Origin: Thermohalobaculum sp038524325
GTDB taxonomy: Bacteria; Pseudomonadota; Alphaproteobacteria; Rhodobacterales; Rhodobacteraceae
Assembly: GCA_038524325.1 (NCBI GenBank)
Contig: JBCBIS010000052.1
Span: forward strand, 1 to 22,202
Reading direction: 5' to 3'
Length of the DNA stretch: 22,202 bases
This document shows, piece by piece, positions 1-8,190 of the stretch. Every line of letters starts with the position of its first letter. Within the stretch, counting starts at the first letter, position 1. The position numbers and the translations under genes are program-made. The notes under the pieces were generated by a model. The model did not search any database. It was not told where the DNA came from and was given only the letters and a program-made list of their open reading frames with translations.

Positions 1-178
1 GGCGTGATCGCCGATCCGCAGGGCGTGCTGAAGGTCAATGACAAGCTGCGGCTGGTGCCCGGCCGCCCCGCACACCGACATACCAGTCATGGACATTGCA
101 GGTCGGGTCGCAATGGCCGGGCACCAGCCGCAGCTTGTCATTGACCTTCAGCACGCCCTGCGGATCGGCGATCACGCC
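1..178. repeat. Perfect 64-bp inverted repeat (fold-back) at window start
   Basis: Bases 1-64 are the exact reverse complement of bases 115-178, separated by a 50-base spacer (65-114). The right arm lies inside the well-conserved end of the bhcC reading frame (the stretch encoding GVIADPQGVLKVNDKLRLVPG). The left arm is therefore a flipped copy of coding sequence, and the minus-strand protein changes from a normal family C-terminus to an unrelated tail after the YVGVRGGR segment. A 64-bp error-free copy of coding sequence in inverted orientation at the very edge is typical of a chimeric read or fold-back at a contig end. A real inverted duplication is possible but less likely. Confidence 0.93.
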
Positions 179-1192
179 ATGCTCGTCGGAGCATTTCACA
201 TACTCCACATCGTCCCGTCCAAAGATCACCGGGAGGCCGCTATCCACCGATTGGGCCTTCAGCCCGGCGTCGCAGATCGCCTTCTCGGCTTTGGCATGGC
301 TCATGACCGAGGTGAGCAGGAACAGCGCGTTCTCCCACTCGCCCCGGTCGATCCGCTCACCGTTTTCGTCCAGGATCCGCCCGTAATCGGCATCCATGAA
401 GGCGTAGGAGCCGCATTGCAGCTCGTTATAAACGCCCGAATTGCCCTCGAAATAGTAGGAGCCGGTGCCGCCACCGCCGACGATGTCGCATTCCAGCCCC
501 TCGGCTTTCAGTGTGTCGACCGCATCGCGGACCATGGCGATGGCGATGTCGATTTTGACCTTCCGGTCCTCATACTTGTCCATGTGCTGCATCGCGCCCT
601 GATAGGCTTGGATCCCGGCGAATTTCAGCCCCTCGGCGGCGTCGATCGCCTTGGCGATCTCGACCACAGCCGGGGTGGTGGTGACACCGCAACGGCCCGC
701 GCCGCAATCGATCTCGACCAGGCATTCGATGGTGGTGCCATGTTTGACCGCGGCGGCACTCAGATCGGCGACATTGGCGAGATCGTCGACACAGCAGATC
801 GCCCGCGCGCCCAGTTTTGGGATGCGCGCGAGACGGTCGATCTTTGCCGGGTCGCGGACCTGATTGCTCACCAACACGTCCTTGATGCCGCCGCGCGCGA
901 ACACCTCGGCCTCCGAGACCTTCTGGCAGCAGACGCCGCAGGCGCCACCCAGGTCTTCTTGCAGCTTCGCCACATCGACGGATTTATGCATCTTTCCATG
1001 CACCCGGTGGCGCATCCCGTGGGCTTTGCACCAATCGCCCATCTTCTTGATGTTCCGCTCGAGCGCGTCGAGATCGAGCACCAGGCAGGGCGTCTGGATC
1101 TCGCTTTCGGCCATGCCGATGGCGGCCGGGATGTCATAGCCGACCTCGAGCGCGTCGAGATTGAGTTGGGCGGCGGTCACAGGCGCGTTCAT
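35..1192 (-). CDS. bhcC: beta-hydroxyaspartate aldolase (D-threonine aldolase-like), 3' end corrupted
   Basis: A fold-type III PLP enzyme (alanine racemase-like barrel, D-threonine aldolase family), expected to cleave erythro-3-hydroxyaspartate to glycine and glyoxylate in the cytoplasm. The PLP lysine is probably K67 in the RVHGKMHKS motif. The glycine-rich IVGGGGTGSYYF segment and the C-terminal PGHCDPTCN motif are present; His and Asp of the latter match the divalent-metal ligands of D-threonine aldolase. I chose the ATG at 1192 (MNAPVTA) because it follows a GAGGAG ribosome site and lies 10 bp behind the bhcB stop. The last codons (after about base 64) come from the fold-back at the window edge, so the true C-terminus, probably 15-20 residues, is missing. 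A general D-threonine or D-serine aldolase role cannot be excluded, but the partner gene favours the hydroxyaspartate cycle. Confidence 0.8.
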   Translation of the reverse strand: MNAPVTAAQLNLDALEVGYDIPAAIGMAESEIQTPCLVLDLDALERNIKKMGDWCKAHGMRHRVHGKMHKSVDVAKLQEDLGGACGVCCQKVSEAEVFARGGIKDVLVSNQVRDPAKIDRLARIPKLGARAICCVDDLANVADLSAAAVKHGTTIECLVEIDCGAGRCGVTTTPAVVEIAKAIDAAEGLKFAGIQAYQGAMQHMDKYEDRKVKIDIAIAMVRDAVDTLKAEGLECDIVGGGGTGSYYFEGNSGVYNELQCGSYAFMDADYGRILDENGERIDRGEWENALFLLTSVMSHAKAEKAICDAGLKAQSVDSGLPVIFGRDDVEYVKCSDEHGVIADPQGVLKVNDKLRLVPGHCDPTCNVHDWYVGVRGGRAPAAACH

Positions 1193-1202
1193 GGGGCTCT
1201 CC

Positions 1203-2183
1203 TCAGCTCTTGATCCAGGGCAGCGTGTCGAGATCGACATTGCCGCCGGTGATGATGACGCCCACGCGCTTGCCGCGGAACGTCTCGGGGTTCTTCAGAA
1301 TGCAGGCCAGAGGCACGGCGCAGCTTGCCTCGATGACCACTTTCAGGCGCTTCCATGAGAGTTTCATCGCGTCGATGATCTCCTGCTCGCTGGCGGTCTG
1401 GATGTCGGTGACATGGCGGCTGACGAAATGCCAGGTCAGCTCCTTCAACGGCACTTTCAGTCCGTCTGCAATTGTCACCGGCGCATCGTCGGCAATGATA
1501 TGGCCGGCTTTGAAGCTGCGATAGGCGTCGTCGGCCTGCTCCGGCTCGGCGGCATAGATCTCGATCTCCGGCGCGATGGTCGAGAGCGTCAGACAGGTGC
1601 CCGAGATCATGCCGCCCCCGCCGATCGGCGCGACCATGCAGTCGAGCCCCTCGACATCCTCGACGAATTCCTTCGAGCAGGTGGCCTGGCCAGCGATGAC
1701 GCGGGGGTCGTTATAGGGGTGGACGAACTCGCCGCCCGTCGCGGCCTGGACCTCGGCGAACACGGCCTCGCGACTGGTGGTCGAGGGATCGCATTCGGTG
1801 ATGATCCCGCCATAGCCCTTGACCGCGTCCTTCTTTGCCTGGGGCGCGGTGCGCGGCATGACCACGTTGCACGGGATGCCCCGGCGCCCGGCCGCATAGC
1901 TGAGGCACAGCGCGTGGTTGCCCGAGGAATGGGTGGCCACCCCCTTCTCCGCCGCCTGATCCGACAGGCCAAAGACCGCGTTGCAAGCGCCGCGCACCTT
2001 GAACGCACCGGGCGGTTGCAGGTTCTCGCATTTAAAGAACAACTCTGCCCCGGTCAGCGCATCCAACTCGGCCGAGCGGATCACCGGCGTGCGGTTAATA
2101 TGCGGGCGGATACGGTCATGGGCGGCGCGCACATCGTCATAGCTCGGGATGTTCGCTGGTTTGATCGCTGCGATCTCGTTCAT
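1203..2183 (-). CDS. bhcB: beta-hydroxyaspartate dehydratase (serine/threonine dehydratase family)
   Basis: A 326-residue fold-type II PLP enzyme that should dehydrate 3-hydroxyaspartate to iminosuccinate, the step after the BhcC aldolase in the beta-hydroxyaspartate cycle of glyoxylate assimilation. Visible motifs: FKCENLQPPGAFKVRGA with PLP Lys62, the substrate loop SSGNHA, the phosphate-binding GGGGMISG loop, and a C-terminal ITGGN segment. The residue before the PLP lysine context is GAFK rather than the GSFK of threonine deaminases, as I recall for hydroxyaspartate dehydratases. There is no C-terminal ACT domain, so this is not biosynthetic IlvA. Start at the ATG at 2183 (MNEIAAI), preceded by a CCCGGAG ribosome site. 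bhcC follows after 10 bp. bhcA and bhcD, normally next to these genes, are absent upstream; bhcD could lie beyond the window edge. Serine racemase or threonine dehydratase is the alternative. Confidence 0.8.
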   Translation of the reverse strand: MNEIAAIKPANIPSYDDVRAAHDRIRPHINRTPVIRSAELDALTGAELFFKCENLQPPGAFKVRGACNAVFGLSDQAAEKGVATHSSGNHALCLSYAAGRRGIPCNVVMPRTAPQAKKDAVKGYGGIITECDPSTTSREAVFAEVQAATGGEFVHPYNDPRVIAGQATCSKEFVEDVEGLDCMVAPIGGGGMISGTCLTLSTIAPEIEIYAAEPEQADDAYRSFKAGHIIADDAPVTIADGLKVPLKELTWHFVSRHVTDIQTASEQEIIDAMKLSWKRLKVVIEASCAVPLACILKNPETFRGKRVGVIITGGNVDLDTLPWIKS

Positions 2184-2216
2184 CTCCGGGCCCTTTGCGC
2201 TGTATTGTGGATGCGA

Positions 2217-2232
2217 GTTTCCTATACGAAAC
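2217..2232. promoter_or_regulatory. 16-bp near-perfect palindrome, putative operator of bhcBC
   Basis: The plus-strand sequence GTTTCCTATACGAAAC is palindromic at 7 of 8 base pairs (only the sixth and eleventh positions fail to pair). It lies 34 bp upstream of the bhcB start codon and covers the proposed -10 hexamer, so a protein bound here would block RNA polymerase. Dyads of this shape are typical operators for IclR or GntR family dimers; which regulator binds is not known. No IclR gene is in the window. Confidence 0.5.
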
Positions 2233-2250
2233 ATCCGCGCCAATCAACAA
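2221..2250 (-). promoter_or_regulatory. Candidate sigma-70 promoter of bhcBC
   Basis: On the minus strand, TTGTTG (plus positions 2245-2250) and TATAGG (2221-2226) are separated by 18 bases, leaving a short leader of about 30 bases before the bhcB ATG. The -10 element lies inside the 2217-2232 palindrome. Prediction by eye only. Confidence 0.4.
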
Positions 2251-2299
2251 CCCGGCGGCGAGGAAATAGGCATTATCCTTCCGTCCTGCGGAAAACGGC

Positions 2300-3166
2300 T
2301 CAGGCGACCGCGGCCATGTCGCCATAGCTGAGGCGCAGCATCGAGATCATTCCGTCCAGCGGCGCCCCGATCGCGCCCGGCGCGCGGTAGAGGCCGATCC
2401 GGCTCGGCGGCAGCTCTGGCAGGGCGCCGCCATGCTCGATGGGCACCATATAGGCGGTCAACGCACATTCCAGCAGCGCATGCACCGCCAGATCGGCCGA
2501 GATCGAGGCCTCGACAGTGCGGGTCGAGGCGGTCTCGACCGCCATCTCCCAGGGGATGCCGGCCTCGTCCAGGGCACGGGTGGCCCAGGGACGGAACAGG
2601 CATTGCTGCTCGAAGGCCAGACGCAGGGGCCGGGCCTTCCAGGCCACCCCCTCCGGCGCGCCGACCCACAGCAAGCGCTGCTCGGTCAGCACCTCGGCCT
2701 CCGGGTCCGGGGCGCTTTCGGTGGTCAGGATCACATCCGCCTCGCCCTCGGCCAGCATCTGCTTCAGCCGTTTGGTGTAGGAGGAGATCAAATGCACCTT
2801 CACCCGCGGAAACTCGCGGTCGAACCGTTTCAGCACCTTGGGGATGTGGGGGTAGACGATGTCCGACGGCACCCCGAACCGGATCTCGCCCTCATAGCCC
2901 GGCGCCATCATCCGCGTCAGCGCCTCGTCGTTCAAGGCCAGCATCCGTCGGCCATAGGAGAGCAATTGCTCGCCATGCGAGGTCAGCGCCACACCCCGCC
3001 CGGCCCGGTCGAGCAGCGGCAGGCCGAGCGACTCCTCCAGCCTCTTGAGCTGCATCGAGACGGCCGATTGCGTCAGGTTCAGCTGCTGCGCCGCCCGGGT
3101 CACGCCGCCTGTCTCGGCGACAGTGACAAAGCTGCGCATGGCAGTCAGGTCGAGGTTCCGGGGCAT
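2300..3166 (-). CDS. LysR-family transcriptional regulator
   Basis: A 288-residue protein with the standard LysR plan: an N-terminal winged helix-turn-helix (residues about 6-65, recognition region about 23-43 with the LTQSAVSMQLKRLEESLG signature), then a periplasmic-binding-protein-like effector domain (about 92-285, beginning GEIRFGVPSD). It binds DNA in the cytoplasm and responds to an unknown small molecule. The ATG at 3166 has a GGAAAG ribosome site. It is divergent from the DUF1127 gene at 3291, with 124 bp between, so that gene is its most probable target. It is also 116 bp upstream of and co-oriented with bhcB, but the known regulator of the beta-hydroxyaspartate cycle, BhcR, is of the IclR family, so control of bhcBC by this LysR is only a possibility. 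Confidence 0.9.
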   Translation of the reverse strand: MPRNLDLTAMRSFVTVAETGGVTRAAQQLNLTQSAVSMQLKRLEESLGLPLLDRAGRGVALTSHGEQLLSYGRRMLALNDEALTRMMAPGYEGEIRFGVPSDIVYPHIPKVLKRFDREFPRVKVHLISSYTKRLKQMLAEGEADVILTTESAPDPEAEVLTEQRLLWVGAPEGVAWKARPLRLAFEQQCLFRPWATRALDEAGIPWEMAVETASTRTVEASISADLAVHALLECALTAYMVPIEHGGALPELPPSRIGLYRAPGAIGAPLDGMISMLRLSYGDMAAVA

Positions 3167-3205
3167 TGTTCACTTTCCGTGATGAGTTCTGTCAAAAACA
3201 TTCAA

Positions 3206-3235
3206 TTGTGTTACGCGGCTTTCCTCCCATATACA
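3206..3235 (+). promoter_or_regulatory. Candidate promoter of the DUF1127 gene
   Basis: TTGTGT (3206-3211) and TATACA (3230-3235) are separated by 18 bases in the divergent LysR/DUF1127 intergenic region, about 55 bases before the DUF1127 start. A small dyad TCAC-N5-GTGA at 3170-3182 sits over the LysR ribosome site and could be an autoregulatory site. Both are weak, eye-level predictions. Confidence 0.3.
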
Positions 3236-3290
3236 TCACCACAAGAGATGAGCCAACCCGAAACCATAACTTTCCATGATGGAGGTTCCC

Positions 3291-3488
3291 ATGAAGACGA
3301 TCACTGACATCACCTTCGGCCTGGGCCTCACCCTGCCCCAGCTGAGCCTGTTCGACCTGTTCGCCGTGACGGCCGAGCGCCGCCGCCTGGCGCGGTTGAG
3401 CGATCACGAACTGGCGGATATCGGTCTCAACCGCGCCGCCGCCCTGCGCGAAGCGTCCCGCCCGTTCTGGGACCTGCCGCGGCGCTGA
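3291..3488 (+). CDS. Small DUF1127 (YjiS-like) protein
   Basis: A 65-residue basic protein. The C-terminal half is a typical DUF1127 domain: an arginine-rich helix, then LARLSDHELADIGLNRAAA and a closing FWDLP. Small DUF1127 proteins in alphaproteobacteria have been linked to stress and RNA metabolism; the function here is unknown. I chose the second in-frame ATG (3291) because GGAGG lies 6 bases before it; the earlier ATG at 3276 has no ribosome site. The gene is divergent from the LysR regulator and followed within a few bases by a double palindromic element that probably ends its transcript. Confidence 0.85.
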   Translation: MKTITDITFGLGLTLPQLSLFDLFAVTAERRRLARLSDHELADIGLNRAAALREASRPFWDLPRR

Positions 3489-3490
3489 AG

Positions 3491-3605
3491 CTAGAGCAAA
3501 AACGGATCTGACTGAACCAGTCAGATCCCAGGGTTTTGCTCAAAGCTCTGAGTCTGGGCCAAAATCCTTTTCAACCTGACTCAGGTTGAAACGATTTTGG
3601 TCTAG
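3491..3605. repeat. Composite palindromic element with two nested hairpins (probable bidirectional terminator or dispersed repeat)
   Basis: The element has terminal inverted repeats CTAGAGCAAAA (3491-3501) and TTTTGGTCTAG (3595-3605), matching at 10 of 11 positions. Inside are two hairpins of the same design. Hairpin 1: 8-bp outer arms 3494-3501/3534-3541 and an 11-bp inner stem 3504-3514/3518-3528 with an AAC loop. Hairpin 2: 8-bp outer arms 3559-3566/3593-3600 and inner stem 3569-3579/3581-3591 centred on one base. It fills the gap between the convergent DUF1127 and thpR genes and overlaps the thpR stop codon. Placement suits bidirectional termination; the terminal repeats suggest a REP/MITE-like dispersed element. 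Confidence 0.8.
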
Positions 3606-4150
3606 GCGTCGAGCGGATACTCGGCAAGGACCTCATAGACCGGCGGCGCGTCGCGCCGGAGGGTCGACCGAAAGAGACAGAAGCTCTCGACGGCAAACGG
3701 CCCGGCGCGCCACCCGACGCGCCGGGCCATGTCGTTTTGGAGCTCGGCAAGCTCGTCGCCCTCCAGGCCGCTTAGCTTCGACAATGTGACATGCGGGGTG
3801 AACCTGCGCCGGTCGGGCTGGATCTCGGCCATCTCCGCCGCTCGATACGTCTTTTGCTGCAGATGGCTGAGCGCAGGGCAGGGCGCGACGCGGGCAAACA
3901 GCGTATGCGGCTTGGCCCCGCCGAACACGCCCAGCCCGTCAAAGGCCATCGGCACAGCCAGCCCTCTGATCCCTTCCAGGACCAGATGCAAATCCTCCAG
4001 CACCGGGCGCGGATGGCTGCCCAGGAACACCAGCGTCAGGTGGAGGTTCTCCCGCGGCACCGGGTGCGGCAGGGGCAGGTCGGTCTGCAACGCCTCCAGC
4101 GCGTCCAGCGCGGCCGGAGGCGGGCTGAGGCCCAGAAAGGCGCGGATCAT
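3602..4150 (-). CDS. thpR: RNA 2',3'-cyclic phosphodiesterase (2H family, LigT/ThpR)
   Basis: A 182-residue cytoplasmic 2H phosphoesterase. Both catalytic HxTx motifs are present: HLTLVFLG (His37) and HVTLSKL (His120), at the usual spacing. The family hydrolyses 2',3'-cyclic phosphate RNA ends and can ligate tRNA half molecules in vitro. The length is normal for the family. The ATG at 4150 overlaps the tesA stop codon (ATGA), so the two genes are probably translationally coupled. The TAG stop lies in the outer repeat of the palindromic element 3491-3605, so that element forms its 3' boundary. Confidence 0.9.
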   Translation of the reverse strand: MIRAFLGLSPPPAALDALEALQTDLPLPHPVPRENLHLTLVFLGSHPRPVLEDLHLVLEGIRGLAVPMAFDGLGVFGGAKPHTLFARVAPCPALSHLQQKTYRAAEMAEIQPDRRRFTPHVTLSKLSGLEGDELAELQNDMARRVGWRAGPFAVESFCLFRSTLRRDAPPVYEVLAEYPLDA

Positions 4151-4807
4151 TCGATCCGGTCGAGCAATTCGACAATCTGCGGCCCGATGCGGTTCACGAT
4201 CACCGCCACACCATCGGCATTGGGATGGATCCCATCCGCCTGCCAGAGCGTGCGATCCTCGGCCACCCCCTCCAGGAAATAGGGATCGTAAAGCGCGTCA
4301 TGGGCCGCGGCGAGTTCGGGATACATGGCGTTGAAGCTCTCTTGATACTCCGGCCCGTAATTGCCCGGCGCCCGCATGCCCGAGATCAGCACCGGCAGCC
4401 CCCGCGCGACCAGCCCGCCGACCAGCTTGTCGAGATTGTCGCGCGAGACCGCCGGGTCGATGCCGCGCAGCAGATCGTTGCCGCCCAGTTCGACCAGCAC
4501 CGCATCGGCGCCGCCGCCCAGGGCCCAGTCGAGTCGCGCCAGACCGCCCGCGGTGGTGTCGCCCGAGACGCCCATATTCACCACCTCGACATCGCGGCTG
4601 TCATTCTCCGCCAGCCAGGCGTCGAGCTGCGGCACAAAGCCCTCGCCCTCGGCCAGGCCATAGCCGGCGGTCAGGCTGTCGCCGATGGCCACCAGTTTCA
4701 GAGGGGCTGCCGCAGCGATGGCAGGCAGCAACCACAGTGCCAGCACCATCTTGCCCAGCCAGCGCCAGGCCCCATATGCACGGGTCAATCGAGAGAGGGT
4801 CTTGTCC

Positions 4808-4809
<2 letters not shown>
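4147..4809 (-). CDS. tesA: TesA-type SGNH esterase/lysophospholipase, exported
   Basis: A 220-residue GDSL/SGNH hydrolase acting on acyl esters or thioesters in the periplasm. Conserved blocks: GDSLTAGY (nucleophile Ser45), GVSGDTTAGG (Gly83), GGNDLLRG (Asn111) and DGIHPN (Asp192, His195). The N-terminus (positively charged residues, then VLALWLLPAIAAAA) is a signal peptide with likely cleavage near residue 35. The ATG at 4809 gives the expected charged n-region but overlaps the start codon of the divergent ABC transporter ATPase; the ATG at 4749 would give a signal lacking positive charge, and neither has a strong ribosome site. In E. coli tesA is likewise divergent from ybbA-ybbP. thpR follows with a 4-bp overlap. 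Confidence 0.9.
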
Positions 4810-5493
<684 letters not shown>

Positions 5494-5497
<4 letters not shown>

Positions 5498-8019
5498 GCG
5501 CCATCCTGCGCCTGGCGCTGAGGGATCTGCGTGGCGGTCTCTCCGGCTTTCGCGTCTTCTTGATCTGCCTGACCCTTGGCGTGGCGGGGATCGCCGCGGT
5601 CGGCTCGATCTCCGAGGCGATCTCGCGCGGGTTGGCCGCTGAATCGCGCAGTATTCTGGGCGGCGATGTCTCGGTCTCCTTCACCTACCGCTTTGCCGAG
5701 GACGACGAACGGGCCTGGCTGGAGAGGCTGGGCGAGGTCTCGGAGATCGCCGATCTCCGCTCGATGATCGGCCTGGAGGGACGGCCGGAGGAGCGGGCGC
5801 TGAGCCAGGTCAAAGGCGTCGACGCCGCCTGGCCGCTCTATGGCGAAGCCGGGATCGACGGGCCGCCCCTGGCCGAGGCGCTGTCCCCGGTCGACGGGGT
5901 CTATGGCCTGCTGACCGAGCCGGTTCTGGCCGAGCGCCTGGGCCTGACACCGGGCACGCTGGTTCGCCTCGGCACCGGCACGTTCGAGTTTCGCGGCACC
6001 CTGACCTCGGAGCCCGATGTCGCCAGCCAAGGGTTCAATCTGGGCCCCCGCTCCCTGGTCTCGCTGGAGGGTCTGCGGCAGGCCGGGCTGCTGGGCCCCG
6101 GCACCCTGTTCGATTCGCTCTATCGGCTGCGGATCGACGATGGCAACCTGAACCAGATGCGCGCGGGGTTCAAAGACGCCTTTCCCGAAAGCGGCGCCCG
6201 CTGGCGCGACCGGCGCAACGCCGCCCCGGGGATCGAGCGCTTCGTGCAACGGATGGGCGCCTTTCTGATCCTGGTCGGCCTCGCCGCCTTGGCCATCGGA
6301 GGGGTCGGGATTGGCGCCGCCGTGCGCGGCTATCTCACCCGCAAGACCGCGACCATCGCGGCGCTGAGGACGCTCGGCGCCTCCGGCAATACGGTGTTTG
6401 CGATCTATCTGATCCAGGTGGCGGTGATCTCGCTGGCCGGCATCGCGCTTGGCCTCGCCTTCGGCGCCGGCGCGGTCGCCCTGGCCGCCCCTATCCTGGC
6501 CGAGAGCCTGCCGGTCCCGGCCGCCTTCGGCGTCTATGCCTGGCCCCTGTTCGTGGCGGGGGCGTTCGGGGCGGTGACGGCGGTGCTGTTCACCCTCTGG
6601 CCGCTGGCCTGGCTGCGCGAGGTGCGCCCGGCGCAACTGTTCCGCCAGGGGGTCGACGATCTGCAACGCCGCCCCGCCGCCGCGCAGCTGATGCTGCTGG
6701 GCGGTATGCTGGTGCTGGGAGCGGTGGTCGTGCTGGCCCTCTCCGGCGCGTGGAATCTCGCCGCCTGGGTGATGGCGGGGCTGTTCGGTGCCTTCCTGTT
6801 GCTGCGCGGACTGGGCTGGGTGCTGGCCCGGGTTGCGCGGGCGAGTTCTCACCAGGGCGTCGCCCGCAACCGCCCGGGCCTGCGGCTCGCGCTGGGGGCG
6901 ATCGGCGTGCCGGGTGGGCAGACGCCGGGGATCGTGGTGGCGCTGGGCCTGGCGCTGGGAGTACTTGCCGCCATCGGCCAGATCGACGCCAATCTCCAAC
7001 GCCTGATCCGCGACCAGCTTCCGGTCGCGAGCCCGGCCTTCTTCTTCGTCGATATCCAGAATGATCAACTCGCCCCATTCACCGCCAGCCTCGACACGCT
7101 GGGCGCCGACCGGGCCGAGACGGCGCCCATGCTCCGCGGTGTGATTACCAAGCTGAACGGCATCCCCGCCGCCGAGGCGCCGATCGATCCCTCCGGCGCC
7201 TGGGTCCTGCGCGGCGACCGCGGGGTCAGCTATGCCGCCACCCCACCGCCCGGCACCGTGATCACCGAGGGCACCTGGTGGGCGGAGGATTATACCGGCC
7301 CGCCCCTGGTCAGTTTCGCCGAGGAGGAGGGGCGCGAGCTTGGCCTCTCGATCGGCTCCACCCTTACAGTGAACATCCTCGGCCGCCCGGTCACCGCCGA
7401 GGTCGCCAATTTCCGCGAGGTCGAATGGCGCGGCATGGGGATCAATTTTCTGATGATCCTGTCCCCCGGCGCGCTGGCCGGCGCCCCTCACACCCATATC
7501 GCCACGGTTCACACCGCCTCGGCCACCGAAGCGCCAATCATGCGCAACACCGCCCGCGACTTTCCCAATGTCACCGTGATCCGGGTCCGCGAGCAGGTCG
7601 AGCGGGTGGCCGACGCGCTGGGCGATCTCGGCTCTGCCACTCGCTGGGCGGCACTGGCGGTGCTGGTCACCGGGCTGGCCGTGCTGCTGGGAGCCGCTGC
7701 GGCGGCCGCTGAACGCCAGGTGCGCGAGGCCGCGATCCTGCGCACCCTCGGCGCCTCGCGCCAGGCGGTCCTGAGCAGCTTCGCGCTGCGGGCCGCTCTG
7801 CTTGGGCTGATGGCGGGGCTGGTAGCGCTCGCCTGGGGCTCGGCGGCGGCCTGGGCGGTCTCGGCCTATGTGTTCGACGCCGATTTCGTGCTCTCGCCCG
7901 GCACCGCCCTGGCGGTGGTCACGGCCGGGGTGCTGCTCAACCTCCTGGCCGCCACGGGCTTCGCGCTCGGCGCGCTCAACCGCCGCCCGGCCGAGGTTCT
8001 GCGCCTCAGCGCAGGATAA
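5494..8019 (+). CDS. ybbP: FtsX-family ABC transporter permease, YbbP-like
   Basis: An 841-residue inner membrane protein with the large YbbP plan. One membrane segment at residues 18-39 is followed by a periplasmic part (about 40-245), a first FtsX domain with several helices (about 250-385, containing ALRTLGASG), central helices (about 400-445 and 475-500), a second periplasmic part (about 505-700) and a second FtsX domain (about 709-841, containing ILRTLGAS). The two RTLGAS segments are the coupling loops to the ATPase and show the internal duplication. Start is GTG at 5494, overlapping the ybbA stop by 4 bp. The substrate is unknown; tesA next door suggests lipid or acyl-ester handling. 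No terminator is visible after it. Confidence 0.9.
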
Positions 8020-8190
8020 CGGAGCAAAATTGTCGAATTTCCAACAGGCGGACACGCGTTGCACCGCAAGACCCTTGAATGGGACGAGGCGATCCCTCAC
8101 ATTCTATCCTGATATCTAGGCCCTTGCGGGTCTGGGGGATCGGTCTGGCAAAACGCCATGTCACATTTGCAACATGAGGGATCGTTACCG

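Noticed and set aside
38..1213. Long plus-strand reading frame opposite bhcC
   Set aside because: It is a high-GC antisense shadow: no family motif, and the opposite strand encodes a full PLP enzyme with ribosome site.
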